Positions 51,767 to 59,770 of a stretch of 61,826 bases of DNA are shown one piece after another (position 1 is the stretch's first letter; every line of letters starts with the position of its first letter). Position numbers and translations under genes: made by a program. Under the pieces are notes generated by a model. The model ran no database searches and was not told where the DNA came from. It saw only the letters and a program-made list of their open reading frames with translations. This stretch comes from Caryophanales bacterium UBA6865 (GTDB lineage Bacteria > Bacillota_I > Bacilli_A > RFN20 > CAG-826). The stretch spans positions 1-61,826 of the forward strand of contig DKCV01000011.1 of NCBI GenBank assembly GCA_002449265.1, given 5' to 3'.

Positions 51767-53064
51767 TATAGTTTTGATAGCCAATCTCCGATTTCATCAT
51801 ATTCATTGACCCAAATGGTAATGAGGTCAAAGGTAAAGAAATAAGTCGAGATATCGCGATAGACATGCTCGCTATATTCTTTTTCTTTTTTCATGAAAAT
51901 GAAGTTGAATTTGAGGGGGTTATTCGCAAGTTCAAGGATTCGTTTCATATCGGGATCAGTTAAAGAAATGCCGATAAAGAAACAGACGTTGAATTTAAAA
52001 TCGTGAAGTTGCTTTGCGATATTCCAGGAGTAGGGGTTGTTGTACAAATAGTAATAATCCGATTCGTTGAAAATTAAGGAGTCTGTGAATTTTTTCTCGT
52101 TATAGCGGTCAAAAGGAAGTAAGCCGTGCACATGATAAATGGAACAAACTGCGCTTTTGGTGACAAAAGAATTATCATCATAAATCGCACAATAAATAAG
52201 ACCGCGTTTCCTTAAAAGATATTCAAGGTTCGTATCGTAATTATAGGTAATGATGTTGGTGCCTTTATGAGCGGCAATATAATCAACGCAGCGATACAAA
52301 GTGCTATCTGGGTCATTGAATGATTTCGCTTCTTTAAATTTATAGAGCGCATCATTTAAAGAGCGGTAGGTATCGAACCCGCTTGTTTTTAAGACCATGG
52401 AACTCGTGAATAAAGCATCTCCAACGTAATGGGCGACTCCTTTCGCGCGTTCAATGTCCCCAAGGAAAAATTCCGTATTTAGTGTTTCTAATAAACCTTT
52501 CCAATCTTTCGCACCATAATCCTTATTGATACCTGCACCCATGACTAAGTCCGTTTCTAAGGAATAACTATAGAAACGCATAAGCCATAATAAGAAAGAA
52601 TCCGCGGTTTCGTTTTCCGCGCTTATTTCATTTAAGCGATAGACAAGCGCCTTTTCATAATCTTGTTTTTGATTAGAGATGGTGGAGAATTTAAGGAATT
52701 TGCCTTCGACATAACCAACTGCATAAAAGTCAATGCCGTCGAAATAAATGTTTAAGGAAGCTTCTGGGATATATTCGTCTTCTACTTTTGCTTTTGGGAC
52801 TTTGACGATATTGACGTTACCCATGACGTCCATTTTTTCCAAATTCACGCCGTATTTCTTTTGATAAATATGAATGATGTATTTATGGATATGTTCTTTC
52901 CGGCTTCTTACTATCGCTTTGAAATTGCAAGTTGGGTCGAAATGAAAACCAAAAGAACGAAGAATAACGGCATCGAAGGAAACATCTTCGTAATAATAAA
53001 GGAAAAGAAGTGTGAGAAGGCATTTTTTCTCAAATAGATAATCGTCGCGGCTTTCTTTGTCCAT
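51766..53064 (-). CDS. SIR2-like domain protein
   Basis: The C-terminal 260 residues hold a SIR2-like NAD-binding domain: TDLVMGAGINKDYGAKDWKGLL (GAG at 176-178), NIITYNYDTNLEYLL (NYD near 275), YHVHGLLPFDR (H near 311) and FFIGISLTDPDM. The N-terminal ~170 residues are an unnamed domain. SIR2-like domains in defence proteins hydrolyse NAD+, while others are deacetylases. It is followed by two RDD membrane protein genes, coupled by overlaps. A TTGACA promoter lies upstream with a 9-base gap from -10 to ATG. It may be a NADase effector tied to membrane proteins. Confidence 0.75.
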   Translation of the reverse strand: MDKESRDDYLFEKKCLLTLLFLYYYEDVSFDAVILRSFGFHFDPTCNFKAIVRSRKEHIHKYIIHIYQKKYGVNLEKMDVMGNVNIVKVPKAKVEDEYIPEASLNIYFDGIDFYAVGYVEGKFLKFSTISNQKQDYEKALVYRLNEISAENETADSFLLWLMRFYSYSLETDLVMGAGINKDYGAKDWKGLLETLNTEFFLGDIERAKGVAHYVGDALFTSSMVLKTSGFDTYRSLNDALYKFKEAKSFNDPDSTLYRCVDYIAAHKGTNIITYNYDTNLEYLLRKRGLIYCAIYDDNSFVTKSAVCSIYHVHGLLPFDRYNEKKFTDSLIFNESDYYYLYNNPYSWNIAKQLHDFKFNVCFFIGISLTDPDMKRILELANNPLKFNFIFMKKEKEYSEHVYRDISTYFFTFDLITIWVNEYDEIGDWLSKL

Positions 53065-53073
53065 AACGATAGT

Positions 53074-53102
53074 ATCGTAATCGCTTCCTTTACTTTTGTC
53101 AA
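53074..53102 (-). promoter_or_regulatory. Promoter of the SIR2-RDD operon
   Basis: On the minus strand a perfect TTGACA (53097-53102) is followed after 17 bp by TACGAT (53074-53079). The -10 ends nine bases before the ATG at 53064, leaving room for only a two- to three-base leader. No ribosome site is present. Confidence 0.65.
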
Positions 53103-53138
53103 AATGGCTTCAAACAAATAAAAAGAAGAAAGCGTAAT

Positions 53139-53778
53139 TTAATCTTGCCCCTCCCATTCTAAATAGAATTCATCTAAGAACTTTTTCATAAATTCATGGC
53201 GGTTTTGCGCGATTTTTCTTGCTTCTACTGTATTTAGCATATCTTTTAGTAAAAGAAGCTTTTCATAAAAATGATTGATAGTGGTCCCTCTATGATTCCG
53301 GTATGCAATTTCATCCATTCCCATTAAGGGGCTCTCACTAGGATCATACATCGTGCGATTTTTAGCTCCCCCGTAAGCAAAAGCCCTAGCAATTCCAATC
53401 GCTCCGATTGCGTCTAATCGATCTGCGTCTTGGACGATTTTTCCTTCTAGAGAAGTGGGAGTTACGCTATCTTTGCCTTTGAAAGAAACTTCTTGAATGA
53501 TTTGAATGACTTTGGTGGCTGTTTTTATTTCGATATTAGAGGCTTTCATGATGCTTCTAGCATTGGCAAAATCTAACGTTTGGAATAATTTAGGATCATC
53601 GACATCGTGTAATAAAGAAGCAAGCGTAACAAGCTCTTTGTTTGCTTTTTCTTTTTTTCGCGATTCTTAAGGCAAGAGTATAGACGCGAAGCGTATGAAA
53701 AAGATCATGCCCTGTGTAATCGCTAGAAAACAAAGGTGTGATATAACGAATTATCGTTTCGACTTGGTTTTGTTCCAT
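53139..53778 (-). pseudogene. HD-domain phosphohydrolase gene interrupted by a frameshift
   Basis: Two frames join into one HD-domain protein. The first encodes MEQNQVETIIRY with TGHDLFHTLRVYTLALRIAKK. An A7 run (53652-53658 on the plus strand as T7) has one base too many; with six the frame continues EKANKELVTLASLLHDVDD, then PKLFQTLDFANARSI, and so on into the open C-terminal frame with VQDADRLDAIGAIGIARAF. HxxxH and HD residues are thus present. Such YedJ-like HD proteins hydrolyse phosphate esters or nucleotides. The gene starts directly after guaA's stop (53778 and 53779). The frameshift could be real, phase-variable or a sequencing error. Confidence 0.8.
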
Positions 53779-55317
53779 TTATTCTAATTCGATTGTGGCA
53801 GGTGGTTTGCTCGTAAAATCATAAAGCACGCGGTTAACGCCTTTGACTTCGTTAACGATGCGTTCAGAAATTCTCGCTAAAAGAGAATAAGGGATTTCAA
53901 AAGGCTTTGCGGTCATGAAATTATCAGTTGAAACCGCTCTTAACACAATCGCGTAGTCATAAGTTCTGCTATCGCCCATGACTCCAACGCTTTTCATATT
54001 GCTTAATGCTGCAAAATACTGGCTTGGATTGGTTTCTAGATTCGCGTTTTTGATTTCTTCGCGGAATATGTAATCGGCTTCTTGCACGATTCTAATTTTT
54101 TCTTCGCTGACTTCGCCAATGATACGAATTGCTAAGCCAGGTCCTGGGAATGGCTGACGGTATACGATATCTTTTGGAAGGCCAAGAAGTAATCCGACTT
54201 CTCTCACCTCATCTTTGAATAAATCTCTTAATGGCTCGATAAGCCCATCAAATCCTAAATGCTTTGGTAAGCCGCCGACATTATGATGGCTTTTGATGGT
54301 GGCGGAGCCATTCATTCCGCTTTCAATACGATCAGGATAAATAGTTCCTTGGGCTAAATAAGAAATATGGGGGAGTTTTTTTGCTTCAGCGGTAAATGCA
54401 TCGATAAAAGTCGAACCGATGATTTTTCTTTTTGTTTCAGGGGCTTCCACGCCTTTTAATGCGGCTAAGAAACGCGCTTTAGCGTCCACGGGAATAAAGT
54501 GGTGAGTGAAATTATCCTTATTTCCAAAAACGCGAATGACTTCTTCGCTTTCCTTTTTTCTAAGCAAGCCGTGGTCAACAAATACGCAGTAAAGATTTTC
54601 TCCAATTGCTTTCGATAAAATTGCAGCCGTAACCGCCGAATCAACGCCGCCAGAAAGGGCACATAATACTTTTGAAGAACCAACTTTTGCACGGATTTCT
54701 TGAACTTTTGTCTCGATAAATGAGGAACTATTCCAGTCGCAATTACATCCGCAAATATCTCGAACAAAGTTTTCGAGCATTTTTTGCCCTTCCACCGTAT
54801 GAGTAACTTCTGGATGGAATTGGACGGCATAGATCTTTTTTTCTTCATTAACAAAGGCAGCGTTTGGGCAAGTTGCCGTGCTCATGATACATTTAAAAGA
54901 AGGCGGAAGAGCTGTGACTTGATCATTATGAGACATGAAGACGTCAGACTCTTTCTTACACCCTTTGATTAACGAGGAATCTACCTTAATGAAGCAATTT
55001 GCGTTTCCGTATTCGCTTTTGTTCGCTTTATTTACTTTGCCGCCTAACGTATAAGCGATGAGCTGCGCGCCATAGCAAATTCCTAAAATCGGTTTTCCTA
55101 TTGAGAAGATTTTAGGGTCGATATGCGGGGATTTTTCTTCATAGACACTATTTGGCCCGCCCGTGAATATGATTCCTTTTATGGATGGATCTTCTAATTT
55201 CTCTAATGGGATAGAAAAAGGCAGTACCTCACTATAGACATGGGCTTGTCTTACTCTTTTAGCAATGAGTTCGTTATATTGCCCTCCAAAGTCTAAAACA
55301 ACGATTTTTTCTTTCAT
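53779..55317 (-). CDS. guaA: GMP synthase (glutamine-hydrolysing)
   Basis: The 512-residue protein has the glutamine amidotransferase domain (LDFGGQYNELIAKRVR, catalytic Cys in GICYGAQ, VQFHPEV) and the ATP pyrophosphatase domain (ALSGGVDSAVTAAIL), then the dimerisation domain ending SKPPATIELE. It converts XMP to GMP with ATP and glutamine, the last step of guanine nucleotide synthesis. GGAAAGG-like purine runs precede the start. Confidence 0.96.
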   Translation of the reverse strand: MKEKIVVLDFGGQYNELIAKRVRQAHVYSEVLPFSIPLEKLEDPSIKGIIFTGGPNSVYEEKSPHIDPKIFSIGKPILGICYGAQLIAYTLGGKVNKANKSEYGNANCFIKVDSSLIKGCKKESDVFMSHNDQVTALPPSFKCIMSTATCPNAAFVNEEKKIYAVQFHPEVTHTVEGQKMLENFVRDICGCNCDWNSSSFIETKVQEIRAKVGSSKVLCALSGGVDSAVTAAILSKAIGENLYCVFVDHGLLRKKESEEVIRVFGNKDNFTHHFIPVDAKARFLAALKGVEAPETKRKIIGSTFIDAFTAEAKKLPHISYLAQGTIYPDRIESGMNGSATIKSHHNVGGLPKHLGFDGLIEPLRDLFKDEVREVGLLLGLPKDIVYRQPFPGPGLAIRIIGEVSEEKIRIVQEADYIFREEIKNANLETNPSQYFAALSNMKSVGVMGDSRTYDYAIVLRAVSTDNFMTAKPFEIPYSLLARISERIVNEVKGVNRVLYDFTSKPPATIELE

Positions 55318-55341
55318 ATTTCCTTTCCCTTCCTTTGCTTT

Positions 55342-56709
55342 TTATTTAATAATGTGCTTGATTTCCTTTACCACGTCTATAAGAATCGGCGGCACAATTT
55401 CGACGTAGGCTCCTTTTTTATCAACCTCGAATAACGTGAGATTTTGCCCTTTATAGACAATCTTTGATTTGATTTTCGTCTCCACTTTTTCGATTAGGAA
55501 GTCAGCCTTTTTAAAATCATTTAGACAAGAGGCTTCATCACTCCATACCGCTTTGATTTCCTCTTCATTCAATAAGACGTTGATGGGGCGAATGATTTTA
55601 TTGTCTTTGCGCACTTTTGGGGCGCCTTTATGAACCAAACTTCCTGGTTCGTATGTTTTGCCTTCGTCTTTGCTACGGAGGCGGAAACGCAAAATATTAT
55701 CGCTATTTTTGCTTTCTAAAGGGGCAATGAAATAATAATCTTTTTCGTAATGACGTTTTTTGATTTCGCTATGAGACAACAAATAACTGGCGGCTTTAGG
55801 GTTAGAAATGGTAAACCCGTCTTTTGTCACATAGAGCTCCCCAGAACGTAATTCCTCGAAAGACATATTGTTATCTAAGATTACGTCTGCGTTCTCGCGA
55901 GTTGGAAGAATGGTGTTTTTATAACTCGGAATAATGTAGCGGAAATATAGATGCGTCGTAAAAGGAGTATCCGCGCTCGTCGATACTTTGTCACGAATGA
56001 TTCTTCTAAGGAATAGAGATTTGGCATTGCCATCGATAAAATTAGTAATCGTTTGGATGCCTTGTAGTTCATCGAGGAAGGTTTTGTCTAAAGCATAAAT
56101 CCCTTCGACGATGATGACATCGAATTTCTTGCCATCGATTTTCCGCCAACTGCGGACGCGTTCACTGACAATTTTGGAATATTTTTTCTCTTGGATTTTG
56201 CCTTCATCCAATAGTTTTTTGACGTCTAAGGCCGCTTCTTTTAAGTGGTAAACGGTTGGTTCATCGAAATTGAGCAATTTCCATTCTTTTGCTAATCCAC
56301 CAATGAATTGGGGAATCTTTGAAGCTTCTAGAAGGGGAGCGATTGCCTTTTTAATTCGCGATAAGCAACGTTCGCAATATTTGTCTTGAAAAGAAAAGTC
56401 GAGGAGAATTGGTTTAATGACTTTCTCGATTTCTTCGATATTCGCAATGCTACCATGAAATACATTCTCATTGACTTTATTAGGGATAATCGCGGACAAA
56501 CCAAAATTGTATTGATCAAGAGAAATGATCGTGGCTCTATGCCCATGCGCGTTAAGCGTTCTTTTCAATGCTTCGGCAGAAAAAGATTTTCCAGAGCTAG
56601 AAGCACCTGCGATGATAATGACGGCTTTATTTTGTGTTTCGAGTACTTCTTCTGCGAGATCAATATTCGCGAAGCACCACTTATCAAAATGATGGAATGA
56701 TATTGCCAT
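55342..56709 (-). CDS. Uridine kinase-like protein fused to a CYTH domain
   Basis: The N-terminal half (to about residue 290) is a P-loop uridine kinase/phosphoribulokinase-type domain: IIIAGASSSGKSFSAEALKRTL, SLDQYNFG and VIIVEGIYALDK. The C-terminal part (about 310-455) has CYTH features: ILRFRLRSKDE, the basic KVRKDNKIIRP and FLIEKVETKIKSKIVYKGQNLTLFEVDKKGAYVEIV. CYTH enzymes act on triphosphates; the same kinase-CYTH order occurs in plant TTM1/TTM2, which hydrolyse pyrophosphate. Substrate here is unknown. TAAAAT ends six bases before ATG, a leaderless start. Confidence 0.72.
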   Translation of the reverse strand: MAISFHHFDKWCFANIDLAEEVLETQNKAVIIIAGASSSGKSFSAEALKRTLNAHGHRATIISLDQYNFGLSAIIPNKVNENVFHGSIANIEEIEKVIKPILLDFSFQDKYCERCLSRIKKAIAPLLEASKIPQFIGGLAKEWKLLNFDEPTVYHLKEAALDVKKLLDEGKIQEKKYSKIVSERVRSWRKIDGKKFDVIIVEGIYALDKTFLDELQGIQTITNFIDGNAKSLFLRRIIRDKVSTSADTPFTTHLYFRYIIPSYKNTILPTRENADVILDNNMSFEELRSGELYVTKDGFTISNPKAASYLLSHSEIKKRHYEKDYYFIAPLESKNSDNILRFRLRSKDEGKTYEPGSLVHKGAPKVRKDNKIIRPINVLLNEEEIKAVWSDEASCLNDFKKADFLIEKVETKIKSKIVYKGQNLTLFEVDKKGAYVEIVPPILIDVVKEIKHIIK

Positions 56710-57185
56710 TGCTCTATTTTACAACATTTTCCTCTTTTTTCTCCTCATAAATTAAGAATCATTAGAGTTAACTAGCCTTTCGTTTAAACGCCATAGATTT
56801 TGAATTACATTGCAAATTCTTTTCTTTCATTTTTCCCCATTTCATTTGTTTTGTGTTTTTCATGGTGATTTTTAAAAAAGAAGAATCCATAAATTTCCTT
56901 AGCGTTAATTCAATGAGTGCTCTTTTGTTTTACGCTGAAAAATAGAGAAATATCAACTGAAAATAGTCCTAATTTATCAATGAAATGCTCTATTAGAAAC
57001 TATGGGCTATTTTATGGAAAATCAGAACTTTTTCTATCAAAAACATTCATTAAATTTAAAGAAGAAAAAAGAGAAAAAAGCAAGTCGGTAACGAATCTTT
57101 TTGCTATAAAAAATGCAATGAATGTTTTATTCTAATGTTGTTCTAGGACGATTTGAAATAATTCAAGAAAATGGAGGAGATTCCT
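56710..57185. other. Long intergenic region
   Basis: Apart from the leaderless promoter of the kinase-CYTH gene at its left end (TAAAAT, 56716-56721 on the minus strand) and GGAGGAG for the lipoprotein gene at its right end, no gene or clear structure is seen. A 72-codon plus-strand frame at 56917-57135 lacks a ribosome site and family features. Confidence 0.4.
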
Positions 57186-57491
57186 ATGAAAAAAGGATTA
57201 ATGATTTCGCTTTTAAGTTTTATGAGTGCCTTTTGCTTATCAAGCTGCAATAGCAAGCCTAATGCCTTTAGCCATTTGTCCCCTCGTGAAGAATATTCCA
57301 TTTATATAAGTAGAGGTGGAAATCTAGGTTATGAAGAGTGGCTCAAGAAGAACATCGAAAAAAGTGAATCCAAAGTAACAGTGAAGTCTTTTAAAGTAAA
57401 TAGCAAAGACGAACTCATCGTTGAACTCACCAATGGCCAAATTATTAATGCTGGAAAGATTCCGGAATATCCTGATGAAAGTAATGAGTAA
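57186..57491 (+). CDS. Small lipoprotein with a module shared with the next gene
   Basis: GGAGGAG decides the start at 57186 over an ATG at 57171. The 101-residue protein begins MKKGLMISLLSFMSAFCLSSC, a lipoprotein signal with the Cys in LSSC. The rest contains YSIYISRGGNLGYEEWLKKN and SFKVNSKDELIVELTNGQIINAGKI, which match N-terminal parts of the larger lipoprotein downstream (YLTYLKKGGTKNYWEWVND and SARIDSKGHLILNFSNGKEVDKGEI). The two probably arose by duplication. It is surface-anchored; role unknown. Confidence 0.75.
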   Translation: MKKGLMISLLSFMSAFCLSSCNSKPNAFSHLSPREEYSIYISRGGNLGYEEWLKKNIEKSESKVTVKSFKVNSKDELIVELTNGQIINAGKIPEYPDESNE

Positions 57492-57520
57492 TCCGGGAAT
57501 GAATGTGGAGGGAATTAAAT

Positions 57521-59026
57521 ATGAAAAAGAATAAAAAGTTTTTCCTTTTCCTAGCTTTAAGTGTGTCTATCTTCGCAAGTGGATCCTGTACAAATGGTAA
57601 GGGTGATTATCGCAATAACGCCAATTATTCCGACTATCTTACTTACCTTAAAAAAGGCGGAACGAAGAATTATTGGGAATGGGTCAATGACAATTCGCCG
57701 AATGGCTCTAATTATGGCGAGAATTTTTCTAAAGCCATTGTCACCTCTGCCCGCATCGATAGCAAAGGCCATCTCATTTTGAATTTTTCGAATGGAAAGG
57801 AAGTTGATAAAGGAGAAATTGGCTTAAGAAGATTTCAAAGATTCAACGTGAAATTTCATTGTGGAAGCATAAAAATACCATCAAGCAAAGTTCGTTTTGG
57901 CGAACTAGCGAAAAAACCTAAAGTTCAAGGCGTAAAAATCGAAGGTTGGTTCAAGGACCCTTCCTTTTCGTTGAAGTGGGACTTTGATACGAACCGTATT
58001 TATGGCCCTATGAATATTTATGCCAAATTCATTCCTAACGAGACTAAGATTCACTTTATCAATAGTTTTAATAATTTTCGTGATCAAAGTGCTAAATACA
58101 GCTTTCCTTATTCTCTTCCAGAACCCATTCATCCAAAATTAGAGCTCACTTTTGACGGCTGGTATTATGCGAATAAAAAAGTTGATACGAAAGGAATTTG
58201 GAATTTTAATTTGAATGACGTTACCTTAGAAGCGAGATGGAAAAAGCGCGAAGGCATCAATGTGAAAAACAAGAAAGAAGGTGCTGATTTCATTTATTTT
58301 GGCCGTTATCCTCAATCAGTTGTCATAGATGAAAAATTCGCGAAGAAAATCAAAGACAAAAATCAAAAAAACGCGGCGGGAAATTACGAATATGAAGGTC
58401 GCGAATACGATGAAAGGACAACTTCCTTAGAATACCCTAGCGTCTCTCGTAGCTTTAATGATGGAACAAAAATTATCAACGCAAAGTCATATCTTTATGA
58501 GGTCGAGCCTATTAAATGGCGACTTCTGAAAAAGAATCACGATGGTACTGCTTTATTTATTACAGAAGATGTTATCGACTGCGCTTTCGCAATCGTTAGT
58601 CATCAAACCCACCATGATAAAAACGCTTATCCTAAGAATATGTTAAGAGCTTGGCTCAACGGTAAATACTATGATACTTATACTAACGATTACCGTTCTA
58701 ACTCTATGCAGAACAATTTTCATTTTTTACCCGAAGAGGAAAAAGCGATGCTCAAAGTCTACGAAGAGGACAAATTCTCCCTTCTTACTAAGGAAGAGTG
58801 CGAACAGTATTTCCGTGACGATAATGACCGCATTGCCATATACACCGATTATGCTAAAGGCACGCGCCAAGTCGTCGATTTTGGAGAAAGTTCGTCGTGG
58901 TGGACGAAAACTTCCGTAACTGGCTACACCAATATTTCAGTCGCTCCTGATGGTTCATTTTCTGAGCTCATTTCTGATGCTCGCTCTGGGATACGGCCAA
59001 TTATCAAGTTGAAAGTGAATGAATAG
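57521..59026 (+). CDS. Surface lipoprotein with InlB B-repeats and DUF6273 domain
   Basis: The start at 57521 follows GGAGGG. The protein has a signal MKKNKKFFLFLALSVSIFASGSC, then the same ~80-residue module as the small lipoprotein, then two beta-strand repeats of the InlB B-repeat/Flg_new kind (VKFHCGSI...GWFKDPSFSLKWDF and IHFINSF...TFDGWYY...TLEARW), then a DUF6273-like C-terminal domain (IYFGRYPQSVV, IKWRLLKK, FITEDVIDC, LRAWLNG, WWTKTS, GIRPIIKL). Such domains display proteins at the cell surface, perhaps for binding host or matrix. Confidence 0.78.
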   Translation: MKKNKKFFLFLALSVSIFASGSCTNGKGDYRNNANYSDYLTYLKKGGTKNYWEWVNDNSPNGSNYGENFSKAIVTSARIDSKGHLILNFSNGKEVDKGEIGLRRFQRFNVKFHCGSIKIPSSKVRFGELAKKPKVQGVKIEGWFKDPSFSLKWDFDTNRIYGPMNIYAKFIPNETKIHFINSFNNFRDQSAKYSFPYSLPEPIHPKLELTFDGWYYANKKVDTKGIWNFNLNDVTLEARWKKREGINVKNKKEGADFIYFGRYPQSVVIDEKFAKKIKDKNQKNAAGNYEYEGREYDERTTSLEYPSVSRSFNDGTKIINAKSYLYEVEPIKWRLLKKNHDGTALFITEDVIDCAFAIVSHQTHHDKNAYPKNMLRAWLNGKYYDTYTNDYRSNSMQNNFHFLPEEEKAMLKVYEEDKFSLLTKEECEQYFRDDNDRIAIYTDYAKGTRQVVDFGESSSWWTKTSVTGYTNISVAPDGSFSELISDARSGIRPIIKLKVNE

Positions 59027-59119
59027 ATCGTTACGTGACTTATTTTTGAGGTCGTCTATCTATCGATACGAAGTTAGATAGATTACTGACTTGATTGTGC
59101 TTCGCTATGAATTAGAATT

Positions 59120-59153
59120 ATGAACAATTGAACAAAATTATACGATTGTTCAT
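59120..59153. promoter_or_regulatory. TetR operator palindrome
   Basis: ATGAACAAT (59120-59128) and ATTGTTCAT (59145-59153) are perfect 9-bp arms, 34 bp end to end. A -10-like TTATAC lies between them. The TetR gene begins a few bases later, so the protein probably represses itself. Confidence 0.7.
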
Positions 59154-59167
59154 TTATGGGGAGTGTT

Positions 59168-59725
59168 ATGTACAAAAATTCCATTCGTAGTGAAAAATTG
59201 ATCAAAAACGCGGTTATTGATTTGCTTGGCGAAAAGAAAGATATCAATAAAATCAGTGTGAGCGAAACCGTGAAACGCGCTGGTGTAAACCGCGGAACCT
59301 TTTACAATCACTATCGAGATGTGAAAGACGTTTTAAGCCAAATAGAAGCCGAAATGATGTCTTCTTTATTGGAGAAGTGGCGGGCTTCCTTTCTAAAAGA
59401 AGGGCCACGTTTCGATGGCTTCATTGATGATTTAGTTGTTTCGTTTGTGGAAAATGAATCTCTTTTTACTAAGCTCGTTTCCAGCGTGCCGGATTATGTT
59501 TTTGTTGATTTGAAATTCAAAATCTATAACGTTTTCCTTAACGTTCCAGATCATGGAGCCTTGAGCCGTGAGGAAAAAGCCTTAATTATGTTCTTGTCTA
59601 ACGGAATCTCAGGTGCTTTCTTGGACTATTTTTTAGGGAAAAGCGATTTTTCTCTTCAAGAAATCGGCCAATACGCGATTGCCCTCATGCACAAAATCGA
59701 TTTATCGCAATCATTAACGAAATAA
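59168..59725 (+). CDS. TetR-family transcriptional regulator
   Basis: The N-terminal HTH is typical (SEKLIKNAVIDLLGEKKDINKISVSETVKRAGVNRGTFYNHYRDVKDVL); the C-terminal ligand domain is TetR_C-like (FVENESLFTKLVSSVPDYVFV). GGGGAG at 59158-59163, four bases before the ATG at 59168, favours that start over the ATG at 59156. The palindrome upstream suits its operator. It sits 45 bases before the MEMO-AMMECR1 gene, and might control it. Confidence 0.88.
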   Translation: MYKNSIRSEKLIKNAVIDLLGEKKDINKISVSETVKRAGVNRGTFYNHYRDVKDVLSQIEAEMMSSLLEKWRASFLKEGPRFDGFIDDLVVSFVENESLFTKLVSSVPDYVFVDLKFKIYNVFLNVPDHGALSREEKALIMFLSNGISGAFLDYFLGKSDFSLQEIGQYAIALMHKIDLSQSLTK

Positions 59726-59770
59726 TTGTAGTCCTTTGTTTTTGCTTCTTTTTGTGAAAGAATTCTCCAT

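Noticed and set aside
56917..57135. A 72-codon plus-strand frame in the intergenic region
   Set aside because: No ribosome site, no family features, AT-rich composition like non-coding flanks.
59055..59082. TCTATCTA/TAGATAGA inverted repeat after the lipoprotein gene
   Set aside because: No T-run and a 12-base loop; could be chance in AT-rich DNA.
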